A DNA stretch of 64,000 nt, from contig JAQISU010000070.1 in NCBI GenBank assembly GCA_029339505.1, forward strand, positions 1,235,501 through 1,299,500, given 5' to 3'. Position 1 is the first letter of the stretch, and each line of letters starts with the position of its first letter. This stretch comes from Unio delphinus (taxonomy: Eukaryota > Mollusca > Bivalvia > Unionida > Unionidae). Position numbers and translations under genes: made by a program. The notes under the pieces were generated by a model, which was not told where the DNA came from, ran no database searches, and saw only the letters and a list, made by a program, of their open reading frames with translations. Shown piece by piece: positions 14,101 through 28,900 of this stretch.

Positions 14101-17070
14101 ACACCACACCTTGCCAGAAATTAAACACATCCAAATAGCACCACACCTTGCCAGAAATTAAACACATCCAAATAACAAAACACCTTGCCAGATATTAAAC
14201 ATACAAAACAGCACCACACCTTGCCATAAATTAAACACATCCAAATAGGACCACACCTTGCCAGAAATAAAATACATCCAAACAGCATACAAATCTTGCC
14301 AGAAATTAAACACATGCAAATAACACCACACCTTGCCAGAAATTAAACACATCCAAATAACACCACACCTTGCCAGAAATTAAACACATCCAAAAAGCAC
14401 CACACCTTGCCAGAAATAACACATCCAAATAGCACCACACCTTGCCAGAAATTAAACACATCAAAAAAGCACCACACCTTGCCAGAAATTAAACACATCA
14501 AAATAGCACCACACCTTGCCAGAAATAAAACACATCCAAACAGCATACACATCTTGAAAGAAATTAAACACATCTGAATAGCATCACACCTTGCCAGAAA
14601 TTAAACACATCCAAATAACACCACACCTTGCCAGAAATTAAACACATCAAAATAGCACCACACCTTGCCAGAAATAAAACACATTCAAACAGCATACACA
14701 TCTTGAAATAAATTAAACACATCTGAATAGCATCACACCTTGCCAGAAATTAAAAACATCCAAATAACACCACACCTTGCCAGAAATTAAACACATCCAA
14801 ATAGCACCACACCTTGCCAGAAATAAAACACATCCAAATAACACCACACCTTGCCAGATATTAAACATACAAAACAGCACCACACCTTGCCATAAATTAA
14901 ACACGTCCAAATAGGACCACACCTTGCCAGAAATAAAATACATCCAAACAGCATACAAATCTTGCCAGAAATTAAACACATGCAAATAACACCACACCTT
15001 GCCAGAAATTAAACACATCCAAATAGGACCACACCTTGCCAGAAATAAAATACATCCAAACAGCATATACATCTTGAAAGAAATTAAACACATCTGAATA
15101 GCATCACACCTTGCCAGAAATTAAACACATCCAAATAACACCACACCTTGCCAGAAATTAAACACATCCAAATAGCACCACACCTTGCCAGAAATAAAAC
15201 ACATCCGAATAGCACCACACCTTGCCAGAAATTAAACACATCCAAATAACACCACACCTTGCCAGAAATTAAACACATCCAAATAGCACCACACCTTGCC
15301 AGATATAACACATCCAAATAGCACCACACCTTGCGAGAAATTAAACACATCAAAAAAGCACCACACCTTGCCAGAAATTAAACACATCAAAATAGCACCA
15401 CACTTTGCCAGAAATAAAACACATCCAAATAACACCACACCTTGCCAGAAATTAAACACATCCAAATAACACCACACCTTGCCAGATATTAAACATACAA
15501 AACAGCACCACACCTTGCCATAAATTAAACACATCCAAATAGGACCACACCTTGCCAGAAATAAAATACATCCAAACAGCATACAAATCTTGCCAGAAAT
15601 TAAACACATGCAAATAACACCACACCTTGCCAGAAATTAAACACATCCAAATAGGACCACACCTTGCCAGAAATAAAATACATCCAAACAGCATACACAT
15701 CTTGAAAGAAATTAAATACATCTGAATCGCATCACACCTTGCCAGAAATTAAACACATCCAAATAATACCACACCTTGCCAGAAATTAAACACATCCAAA
15801 TAACACACCTTGCCAGAAATTAAACACATGCAAACACCACACCTTGCCAGAAATTAAATACATCCAAATAGGACCACACCTTGACAGAAATAAAATACAT
15901 CCAAACAGCATACACATCTTGAAAGAAATTAAACACATCTGAATAGCATCACACCTTGCCAGAAATTAAACACATCCAAATAACACCACACCTTGCCAGA
16001 AATTAAACACATCCAAATAGCACCACACCTTGCAAAAAATTAAACACATGCAAATAACACATCTTGCCAGAAATTAAACAATCCAAATAGGACCACACCT
16101 TGCCAGAAATAAAATACATCCAAACAGCATACACATCTTGAAAGAAATTAAACACATCTGAATAGCATCACACCTTGCCAGAAATTAAATACGTCCAAAT
16201 AACACCACACCTTGCCAGAAATTAAACACATCCAAATAGCACCACACCATGCCAGAAATAAAATACATCCAAACAGCATACACATCTTGAAAGAAATTAA
16301 ACACATCTGAATAGCATCACACCTTGCCAGAAATTAAACACATCCAAATAACACCACACCTTGCCAGAAATTAAACACATCCAAATAGCACCACACCTTG
16401 CCAGAAATAAAACACATCCAAATAGCACCACACCTTGCCATAAATTAAACACATCCAAATAACACCACACCTTGCCAGAAATAACACATCCAAATAGCAC
16501 CACACCTTGCCAGAAATTAAACACATCCAAATAGCACCACACCTTGCCAGAAATTAAACACATCAAAATAGCACCACACCTTGCCAGAAATAAAACACAT
16601 CCAAACAGCATACACATCTTGAAAGAAATTAAACACATCTGAATAGCATCACACCTTGCCAGAAATTAAACACATCCAAATAACACCACACCTTGCCAGA
16701 AATTAAACACATCCAAATAGCACCACACCTTGCCAGAAATAAAACACATCTAAATAACACCACACCTTGCCAGATATTAAACATACAAAACAGCACCACA
16801 TCGTGCCATAAATTAAACACATCCAAATAGGACCAGACCTTGCCAGAAATAAAATACATCCAAACAGCATACAAATCTTGCCAGAAATTAAACACATGCA
16901 AATAACACCACACCTTGCCAGAAATTAAACACATCCAAATAGGACCACACCTTGCCAGAAATAAAATACATCCAAACAGCATACACATCTTGAAAGAAAT
17001 TAAACACATCTGAATAGCATCACACCTTGCCAGAAATTAAACACATCCAAATAACACCACACCTTGCCAG
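11197..17070. repeat. Satellite block A of a 5,874-bp tandem duplication
   Basis: This block recurs with an offset of exactly 5,874 bp at 17071-22944. Private variants near 11816, 12463, 13212 and 13721 all reappear at +5,874. The edges are placed where the offset stops holding (around 11190-11200 and 17070) and are uncertain by about one monomer. Confidence 0.88.
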
Positions 17071-20000
17071 AAATAAAACACATCCAAATAACACCACACC
17101 TTGCCAGAAATTAAACACATCCAAATAACACACCTTGCCAGAAATTAAACACATGCAAACACCACACCTTGCCAGAAATTAAACACATCCAAATAGGACC
17201 ACACCTTGCCAGAAATAAAATACATCCAAACAGAATACACATCTTGAAAGAAATTAAACACATCTGAATAGCATCACACCTTGCCAGAAATTAAACACAT
17301 CCAAATAACACCACACCTTGCCAGAAATTAAACACATCCAAATAGCACCAAACCTTGCCAGAAATTAAACACATGCAAATAACACACCTTGCCAGAAATT
17401 AAAAACATCCAAATAGCATCACACCTTGCCAGAAATTAAACACATCCAAATAACACCACGCCTTGCCAGAAATTAAACACATGCAAATAACACCACACCT
17501 TGCCAGAAATTAAATACATCCAAATAGCACCACACCTTGCCAGAAATTAGACACATGCAAATAACACCACACCTTGCCAGAAATTAAAGACATCCAAATA
17601 GGACCACACCTTGCCAGATATAAAATACATCCAAACAGCATACACATCTTGAAAGAAATTAAACACATCTGAATTGTATCACACCTTGCCAGAAATCAAA
17701 AACACATCCAAATAACACCACACCTTGCCAGAAATTAAACACATCCAAATAGCACCACACCATGCCAGAAATAAAATACATCCAAACAGCAAACACATCT
17801 TGAAAGAAATTAAACACATCTGAATAGCATCACACCTTGCCAGAAATTCAACACATCCAAATAACACCACACCTTGCCAGAAATTAAACACATCCAAATA
17901 GCACCACACCTTGCCAGAAATAAAACACATCCAAATAGCACCACACCTTGCCAGAAATTAAACACATCCAAATAACACCACACCTTGCCAGAAATTAAAC
18001 ACATCCAAATAGCACCACACCTTGCCAGAAATAACACATCCAAATAGCACCACACCTTGCCAGAAATTAAACACATCAAAAAAGCACCACACCTTGCCAG
18101 AAATTAAACACATCAAAATAGCACCACACCTTGCCAGAAATAAAACACATTCAAACAGCATACACATCTTGAAATAAATTAAACACATCTGAATAGCATC
18201 ACACCTTGCCAGAAATTAAACACATCCAAATAACACCACACCTTGCCAGAAATTAAACACATCCAAATAGCACCACACCTTGCCAGAAATAAAACACATC
18301 CAAATAACACCACACCTTGCCAGATATTAAACACACAAAACAGCACCACACCTTGCCATAAATTAAACACGTCCAAATAGGACCACACCTTGCCAAAAAT
18401 AAAATACATCCAAACAGCATACAAATCTTGCCAGAAATTAAACACATGCAAATAACACCACACCTTGCCAGAAATTAAACACATCCAAATAGGACCACAC
18501 CTTGCCAGAAATAAAATACATCCAAACAGCATACACATCTTGAAAGAAATTAAACACATCTGAATAGCATCACACCTTGCCAGAAATTAAACACATCCAA
18601 ATAACACCACACCTTGCCAGAAATTAAACACATCCAAATAGCACCACACCTTGCCAGAAATAAAACACATCCAAATAGCACCACACCTTGCCAGAAATTA
18701 AACACATCCAAATAACACCACACCTTGCCAGAAATTAAACACATCCAAATAGCACCACACCTTGCCAGAAATAACACATCCAAATAGCACCACACCTTGC
18801 CAGAAATTAAACACATCCAAATAGCACCACACCTTGCCAGAAATTAAACACATCAAAATAGCACCACACCTTGCCAGAAATAAAACACATCCAAACAGCA
18901 TACACATCTTGAAAGAAATTCAACACATCTGAATAGCATCACACCTTGCCAGAAATTAAACACATCCAAATAACACCACACCTTGCCAGAAATTAAACAC
19001 ATCCAAATAGCACCACACCTTGCCAGAAATAAAACACATCTAAATAACACCACACCTTGCCAGATATTAAACATACAAAACAGCACCACATCGTGCCATA
19101 CATTAAACACATCCAAATAGGACCAGACCTTGCCAGAAATAAAATACATCCAAACAGCATACAAATCTTGCCAGAAATTAAACACATGCAAATAACACCA
19201 CACCTTGCCAGAAATTAAACACATCCAAATAGGACCACACCTTGCCAGAAATAAAATACATCCAAACAGCATACACATCTTGAAAGAAATTAAACACATC
19301 TGAATAGCATCACACCTTGCCAGAAATTAAACACATCCAAATAACACCACACCTTGCCAGAAATAAAACACATCAAAATAGCACCACACCTTGCCAGAAA
19401 TAAAACACATTCAAACAGCATACACATCTTGAAATCAATTAAACACATCTGAATAGCATCGCACCTTGCCAGAAATTAAACACATCCAAATAACACAACA
19501 CCTTGCCAGAAATTAAACACATCCAAACAGCACCACACCTTGCCAGAAATAAAACACATCCAAATAACACCACACCTTGCCAGATATTAAGCATACAAAG
19601 CAGCACCACACCTTGCCATAAATTAAACACCTCCAGATAGGACCACACCTTGCCAGAAATAAAATACATCCAAACAGCATACAAATCTTGCCAGAAATTA
19701 AACACATGCAAATAACACCACACCTTGCCAGAAATTAAACACATCCAAATAGGACCACACCTTGCCAGAAATAAAATACATCCAAACAGCATACACATCT
19801 TGAAAGAAATTAAACACATCTGAATAGCATCACACCTTGCCAGAAATTAAACACATCCAAATAACACCACACCTTGACAGAAATTAAACACATCCAAATA
19901 GCACCACACCTTGCCAGAAATAAAACACATCCAAATAGCACCATTCCTTGCCAGAAATTAAACACATCCAAATAACACCACACCTTGCCAGAAATTAAAC

Positions 20001-22944
20001 ACATCCAAATAGCACCACACCTTGCCAGAAATTAAACACATCCAAATAACAAAACACCTTGCCAGATATTAAACATACAAAACAGCACCACACCTTGCCA
20101 TAAATTAAACACATCCAAATAGGACCACACCTTGCCAGAAATAAAATACATCCAAACAGCATACAAATCTTGCCAGAAATTAAACACATGCAAATAACAC
20201 CACACCTTGCCAGAAATTAAACACATCCAAATAACACCACACCTTGCCAGAAATTAAACACATCCAAAAAGCACCACACCTTGCCAGAAATAACACATCC
20301 AAATAGCACCACACCTTGCCAGAAATTAAACACATCAAAAAAGCACCACACCTTGCCAGAAATTAAACACATCAAAATAGCACCACACCTTGCCAGAAAT
20401 AAAACACATCCAAACAGCATACACATCTTGAAAGAAATTAAACACATCTGAATAGCATCACACCTTGCCAGAAATTAAACACATCCAAATAACACCACAC
20501 CTTGCCAGAAATTAAACACATCAAAATAGCACCACACCTTGCCAGAAATAAAACACATTCAAACAGCATACACATCTTGAAATAAATTAAACACATCTGA
20601 ATAGCATCACACCTTGCCAGAAATTAAAAACATCCAAATAACACCACACCTTGCCAGAAATTAAACACATCCAAATAGCACCACACCTTGCCAGAAATAA
20701 AACACATCCAAATAACACCACACCTTGCCAGATATTAAACATACAAAACAGCACCACACCTTGCCATAAATTAAACACGTCCAAATAGGACCACACCTTG
20801 CCAGAAATAAAATACATCCAAACAGCATACAAATCTTGCCAGAAATTAAACACATGCAAATAACACCACACCTTGCCAGAAATTAAACACATCCAAATAG
20901 GACCACACCTTGCCAGAAATAAAATACATCCAAACAGCATATACATCTTGAAAGAAATTAAACACATCTGAATAGCATCACACCTTGCCAGAAATTAAAC
21001 ACATCCAAATAACACCACACCTTGCCAGAAATTAAACACATCCAAATAGCACCACACCTTGCCAGAAATAAAACACATCCGAATAGCACCACACCTTGCC
21101 AGAAATTAAACACATCCAAATAACACCACACCTTGCCAGAAATTAAACACATCCAAATAGCACCACACCTTGCCAGATATAACACATCCAAATAGCACCA
21201 CACCTTGCGAGAAATTAAACACATCAAAAAAGCACCACACCTTGCCAGAAATTAAACACATCAAAATAGCACCACACTTTGCCAGAAATAAAACACATCC
21301 AAATAACACCACACCTTGCCAGAAATTAAACACATCCAAATAACACCACACCTTGCCAGATATTAAACATACAAAACAGCACCACACCTTGCCATAAATT
21401 AAACACATCCAAATAGGACCACACCTTGCCAGAAATAAAATACATCCAAACAGCATACAAATCTTGCCAGAAATTAAACACATGCAAATAACACCACACC
21501 TTGCCAGAAATTAAACACATCCAAATAGGACCACACCTTGCCAGAAATAAAATACATCCAAACAGCATACACATCTTGAAAGAAATTAAATACATCTGAA
21601 TCGCATCACACCTTGCCAGAAATTAAACACATCCAAATAATACCACACCTTGCCAGAAATTAAACACATCCAAATAACACACCTTGCCAGAAATTAAACA
21701 CATGCAAACACCACACCTTGCCAGAAATTAAATACATCCAAATAGGACCACACCTTGACAGAAATAAAATACATCCAAACAGCATACACATCTTGAAAGA
21801 AATTAAACACATCTGAATAGCATCACACCTTGCCAGAAATTAAACACATCCAAATAACACCACACCTTGCCAGAAATTAAACACATCCAAATAGCACCAC
21901 ACCTTGCAAAAAATTAAACACATGCAAATAACACATCTTGCCAGAAATTAAACAATCCAAATAGGACCACACCTTGCCAGAAATAAAATACATCCAAACA
22001 GCATACACATCTTGAAAGAAATTAAACACATCTGAATAGCATCACACCTTGCCAGAAATTAAATACGTCCAAATAACACCACACCTTGCCAGAAATTAAA
22101 CACATCCAAATAGCACCACACCATGCCAGAAATAAAATACATCCAAACAGCATACACATCTTGAAAGAAATTAAACACATCTGAATAGCATCACACCTTG
22201 CCAGAAATTAAACACATCCAAATAACACCACACCTTGCCAGAAATTAAACACATCCAAATAGCACCACACCTTGCCAGAAATAAAACACATCCAAATAGC
22301 ACCACACCTTGCCATAAATTAAACACATCCAAATAACACCACACCTTGCCAGAAATAACACATCCAAATAGCACCACACCTTGCCAGAAATTAAACACAT
22401 CCAAATAGCACCACACCTTGCCAGAAATTAAACACATCAAAATAGCACCACACCTTGCCAGAAATAAAACACATCCAAACAGCATACACATCTTGAAAGA
22501 AATTAAACACATCTGAATAGCATCACACCTTGCCAGAAATTAAACACATCCAAATAACACCACACCTTGCCAGAAATTAAACACATCCAAATAGCACCAC
22601 ACCTTGCCAGAAATAAAACACATCTAAATAACACCACACCTTGCCAGATATTAAACATACAAAACAGCACCACATCGTGCCATAAATTAAACACATCCAA
22701 ATAGGACCAGACCTTGCCAGAAATAAAATACATCCAAACAGCATACAAATCTTGCCAGAAATTAAACACATGCAAATAACACCACACCTTGCCAGAAATT
22801 AAACACATCCAAATAGGACCACACCTTGCCAGAAATAAAATACATCCAAACAGCATACACATCTTGAAAGAAATTAAACACATCTGAATAGCATCACACC
22901 TTGCCAGAAATTAAACACATCCAAATAACACCACACCTTGCCAG
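17071..22944. repeat. Satellite block B, near-identical copy of block A
   Basis: Second copy of the 5,874-bp block. The only substitution I noticed against block A away from the edges is G at 17460 for A at 11586. I compared by eye, so a few more may exist. Identity this high inside a satellite means either very recent unequal exchange or duplication during assembly. Confidence 0.88.
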
Positions 22945-25900
22945 AAATAAAACACATCAAAATAGCACCACACCTTGCCAGAAATAAAACACATTCAAAC
23001 AGCATACACATCTTGAAATCAATTAAACACATCTGAATAGCATCGCACCTTGCCAGAAATTAAACACATCCAAATAACACAACACCTTGCCAGAAATTAA
23101 ACACATCCAAACAGCACCACACCTTGCCAGAAATAAAACACATCCAAATAACACCACACCTTGCCAGATATTAAGCATACAAAGCAGCACCACACCTTGC
23201 CATAAATTAAACACCTCCAGATAGGACCACACCTTGCCAGAAATAAAATACATCCAAACAGCATACAAATCTTGCCAGAAATTAAACACATGCAAATAAC
23301 ACCACACCTTGCCAGAAATTAAACACATCCAAATAGGACCACACCTTGCCAGAAATAAAATACATCCAAACAGCATACACATCTTGAAAGAAATTAAACA
23401 CATCTGAATAGCATCACACCTTGCCAGAAATTAAACACATCCAAATAACACCACACCTTGACAGAAATTAAACACATCCAAATAGCACCACACCTTGCCA
23501 GAAATAAAACACATCCAAATAGCACCATTCCTTGCCAGAAATTAAACACATCCAAATAACACCACACCTTGCCAGAAATTAAACACATCCAAATAGCACC
23601 ACACCTTGCCAGAAATTAAACACATCCAAATAACAAAACACCTTGCCAGATATTAAACATACAAAACAGCACCACACCTTGCCATAAATTAAACACATCC
23701 AAATAGGACCACACCTTGCCAGAAATAAAATACATCCAAACAGCATACAAATCTTGCCAGAAATTAAACACATGCAAATAACACCACACCTTGCCAGAAA
23801 TTAAACACATCCAAATAACACCACACCTTGCCAGAAATTAAACACATCCAAAAAGCACCACACCTTGCCAGAAATAACACATCCAAATAGCACCACACCT
23901 TGCCAGAAATTAAACACATCAAAAAAGCACCACACCTTGCCAGAAATTAAACACATCAAAATAGCACCACACCTTGCCAGAAATAAAACACATCCAAACA
24001 GCATACACATCTTGAAAGAAATTAAACACATCTGAATAGCATCACACCTTGCCAGAAATTAAACACATCCAAATAACACCACACCTTGCCAGAAATTAAA
24101 CACATCAAAATAGCACCACACCTTGCCAGAAATAAAACACATTCAAACAGCATACACATCTTGAAATAAATTAAACACATCTGAATAGCATCACACCTTG
24201 CCAGAAATTAAAAACATCCAAATAACACCACACCTTGCCAGAAATTAAACACATCCAAATAGCACCACACCTTGCCAGAAATAAAACACATCCAAATAAC
24301 ACCACACCTTGCCAGATATTAAACATACAAAACAGCACCACACCTTGCCATAAATTAAACACGTCCAAATAGGACCACACCTTGCCAGAAATAAAATACA
24401 TCCAAACAGCATACAAATCTTGCCAGAAATTAAACACATGCAAATAACACCACACCTTGCCAGAAATTAAACACATCCAAATAGGACCACACCTTGCCAG
24501 AAATAAAATACATCCAAACAGCATATACATCTTGAAAGAAATTAAACACATCTGAATAGCATCACACCTTGCCAGAAATTAAACACATCCAAATAACACC
24601 ACACCTTGCCAGAAATTAAACACATCCAAATAGCACCACACCTTGCCAGAAATAAAACACATCCGAATAGCACCACACCTTGCCAGAAATTAAACACATC
24701 CAAATAACACCACACCTGGCCAGAAATTAAACACATCCAAATAGCACCACACCTTGCCAGATATAACACATCCAAATAGCACCACACCTTGCGAGAAATT
24801 AAACACATCAAAAAAGCACCACACCTTGCCAGAAATTAAACACATCAAAATAGCACCACACTTTGCCAGAAATAAAACACATCCAAATAACACCACACCT
24901 TGCCAGAAATTAAACACATCCAAATAACACCACACCTTGCCAGATATTAAACATACAAAACAGCACCACACCTTGCCATAAATTAAACACATCCAAATAG
25001 GACCACACCTTGCCAGAAATAAAATACATCCAAACAGCATACAAATCTTGCCAGAAATTAAACACATGCAAATAACACCACACCTTGCCAGAAATTAAAC
25101 ACATCCAAATAGGACCACACCTTGCCAGAAATAAAATACATCCAAACAGCATACACATCTTGAAAGAAATTAAATACATCTGAATCGCATCACACCTTGC
25201 CAGAAATTAAACACATCCAAATAATACCACACCTTGCCAGAAATTAAACACATCCAAATAACACACCTTGCCAGAAATTAAACACATGCAAACACCACAC
25301 CTTGCCAGAAATTAAATACATCCAAATAGGACCACACCTTGACAGAAATAAAATACATCCAAACAGCATACACATCTTGAAAGAAATTAAACACATCTGA
25401 ATAGCATCACACCTTGCCAGAAATTAAACACATCCAAATAACACCACACCTTGCCAGAAATTAAACACATCCAAATAGCACCACACCTTGCAAAAAATTA
25501 AACACATGCAAATAACACATCTTGCCAGAAATTAAACAATCCAAATAGGACCACACCTTGCCAGAAATAAAATACATCCAAACAGCATACACATCTTGAA
25601 AGAAATTAAACACATCTGAATAGCATCACACCTTGCCAGAAATTAAATACGTCCAAATAACACCACACCTTGCCAGAAATTAAACACATCCAAATAGCAC
25701 CACACCATGCCAGAAATAAAATACATCCAAACAGCATACACATCTTGAAAGAAATTAAACACATCTGAATAGCATCACACCTTGCCAGAAATTAAACACA
25801 TCCAAATAACACCACACCTTGCCAGAAATTAAACACATCCAAATAGCACCACACCTTGCCAGAAATAAAACACATCCAAATAGCACCACACCTTGCCATA

Positions 25901-25985
25901 AATTAAACACATCCAAATAACACCACACCTTGCCAGAAATAACACATCCAAATAGCACCACACCTTGCCAGAAATTAAACACATC
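22945..25985. repeat. Satellite block C, partial third copy (offset 3,584 bp)
   Basis: From about 22945 the sequence matches block B from 19361 onward, an offset of 3,584 bp, and continues to about 25985, after which differences accumulate and the match is lost near 26145. Within it I noticed one private change, CTGGCC at about 24716-24721 in place of CTTGCC. The copy begins inside the block rather than at its edge, as expected of an out-of-register exchange. Confidence 0.82.
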
Positions 25986-28900
25986 AAAATAGCACCACAC
26001 CTTGCCAGAAATTAAACACATCAAAATAGCACCACACCTTGCCAGAAATTAAACACATCCAAACAGCATACACATCTTGAAAGAAATTAAACACATCTGA
26101 ATAGCATCACACCTTGCCAGAAATTAAACACATCCAAATAACACCACAACTTGCCAGAAATAAAACACATCCAAATAGCACCACACCTTGCCAGAAATAA
26201 AACATCCAAATAACACCACTTTGCCAGAAATTAAACACATCCAAATAACACACCTTGCCAGAAATTAAACACATCCAAATAGCATCACACCTTGCCAGAA
26301 ATTAAACACATCCAAATAACACCACACCTTGCCAGAAATTAAACACATCCAAATAGCACCACACCTTGCCAGAAATTAAACACATCAAAATAGCACCACA
26401 CCTTGCCAGAAATAAAACACATTCAAACAGCATACACATCTTGAAATAAATGAAACACATCTGAATAGCATCACACCTTGCCAGAAATTAAACACATCCA
26501 AATAACACCACACCTTGCCAGAAATTAAACACATCCAAACAGCACCACACCTTGCCAGAAATAAAACACATCCAAATAACACCACACCTTGCCAGATATT
26601 AAGCATACAAAGCAGCACCACACCTTGCCATAAATTAAACACCTCCAAATAGGACCACACCTTGCCAGAAATAAAATACATCCAAACAGCATACAAATCT
26701 TGCCAGAAATTAAACACATGCAAATAACACCACACCTTGCCAGAAATTAAACACATCCAAATAGGACCACACCTTGCCAGAAATAAAATACATCCAAACA
26801 GCATACACATCTTGAAAGAAATTAAACACATCTGAATAGCATCACACCTTGCCAGAAATTAAACACATCCAAATAACACCGCACCTTGCCAGAAATTAAA
26901 CACATCCAAATAGCACCACACCTTGCCAGAAATAAAACAGATCCAAATAGCACCGCACCTTGCCAGAAATTAAACACATCCAAATAACACCACACCTTAC
27001 CAGAAATTAAACACATCCAAATAGCACGACACCTTGCCAGAAATTAAACACATCCAAATAACACCACACCTTGACAGATATTAAACATACAAAACAGCAC
27101 CACACCTTGCCATAAATTAAACACATCCAAATAGGACCACACCTTGCCAGAAATAAAATACATCCAAACAGCATACAAATCTTGCCAGAAATTAAACACA
27201 TGCAAATAACACCACACCTTGCCAGAAATTAAACACATCCAAATTATACCACACCTTGCCAGAAATTAAACACATCCAAATAGCACCACACCTTGCCAGA
27301 AATAACACATCCAAATAGCACCACACCTTGCCAGAAATTAAACACATCAAAAAAGCACCACACCTTGCCAGAAATAAAACACATCAAAATAGCACCACAC
27401 CTTGCCAGAAATAAAACACATCCAAACAGCAAACACATCTTGAAAGAAATTAAACACATCTGAATAGCATCACACCTTGCCAGAAATTAAACACATCCAA
27501 ATAAAACCACACCTTGCCAGAAATTAAACACATCAAAATAGCACCACACCTTGCCAGAAATAAAACACATTCAAACAGCATACACATCTTGAAATAAATT
27601 AAACACATCTGAATAGCATCACACCTTGCCAGAAATTAAACACATCCAAATAACACCACACCTTGCCAGAAATTAAACACATCCAAATAGCACCACACCT
27701 TGCCAGAAATAAAACACATCCAGATAACACCACACCTTGCCAGATATTAAACATACAAAACAGCACCACACCTTGCCATAAATTAAACACGTCCAAATAG
27801 GACCACACCTTGCCAGAAATAAAATACATCCAAACAGCATACAAATCTTGCCAGAAATTAAACACATGCAAATAACACCACACCTTGCCAGAAATTAAAC
27901 ACATCCAAATAGGACCACACCTTGCCAGAAATAAAATACATCCAAACAGCATACACATCTTGAAAGAAATTAAACACATCTGAATAGCATCACACCTTGC
28001 CAGAAATTAAACACATCCAAATAACACCACACCTTGCCAGAAATTAAACACATCCAAATAGCACCACACCTTGCCAGAAATAAAACACATCCGAATAGCA
28101 CCACACCTTGCCAGAAATTAAACACATCCAAATAACACCACACCTTGCCAGAAATTAAACACATCCAAATAGCACCACACCTTGCCAGAAATAACACATC
28201 CAAATAGCACCACACCTTGCCAGAAATTAAACACATCAAAAAAGCACCACACCTTCCCAGAAATTAAACACATCAAAATAGCACCACACTTTGCCAGAAA
28301 TAAAACACATCCAAATAACACCACACCTTGCCAGAAATTAAACACATCCAAATAACACCACACCTTGCCAGATATTAAACATACAAAACAGCACCACACC
28401 TTGCCATAAATTAAACACATCCAAATAGGACCACACCTTGCCAGAAATAAAATACATCCAAACAGCATACAAATCTTGCCAGAAATTAAACACATGCAAA
28501 TAACACCACACCTTGCCAGAAATTAAACACATCCAAATAGGACCACACCTTGCCAGAAATAAAATACATCCAAACAGCATACACATCTTGAAAGAAATTA
28601 AATACATCTGAATCGCATCACACCTTGCCAGAAATTAAACACATCCCAATAACACCACACCTTGCCAGAAATTAAACACATCCAAATAACACACCTTGCC
28701 AGAAATTAAACACATGCAAACACCACACCTTGCCAGAAATTAAACACATCCAAATAGGACCACACCTTGACAGAAATAAAATACATCCAAACAGCATACA
28801 CATCTTGAAAGAAATTAAACACATCTGAATAGCATCACACCTTGCCAGAAATTAAACACATCCAAATAACACCACACCTTGCCAGAAATTAAACACATCC

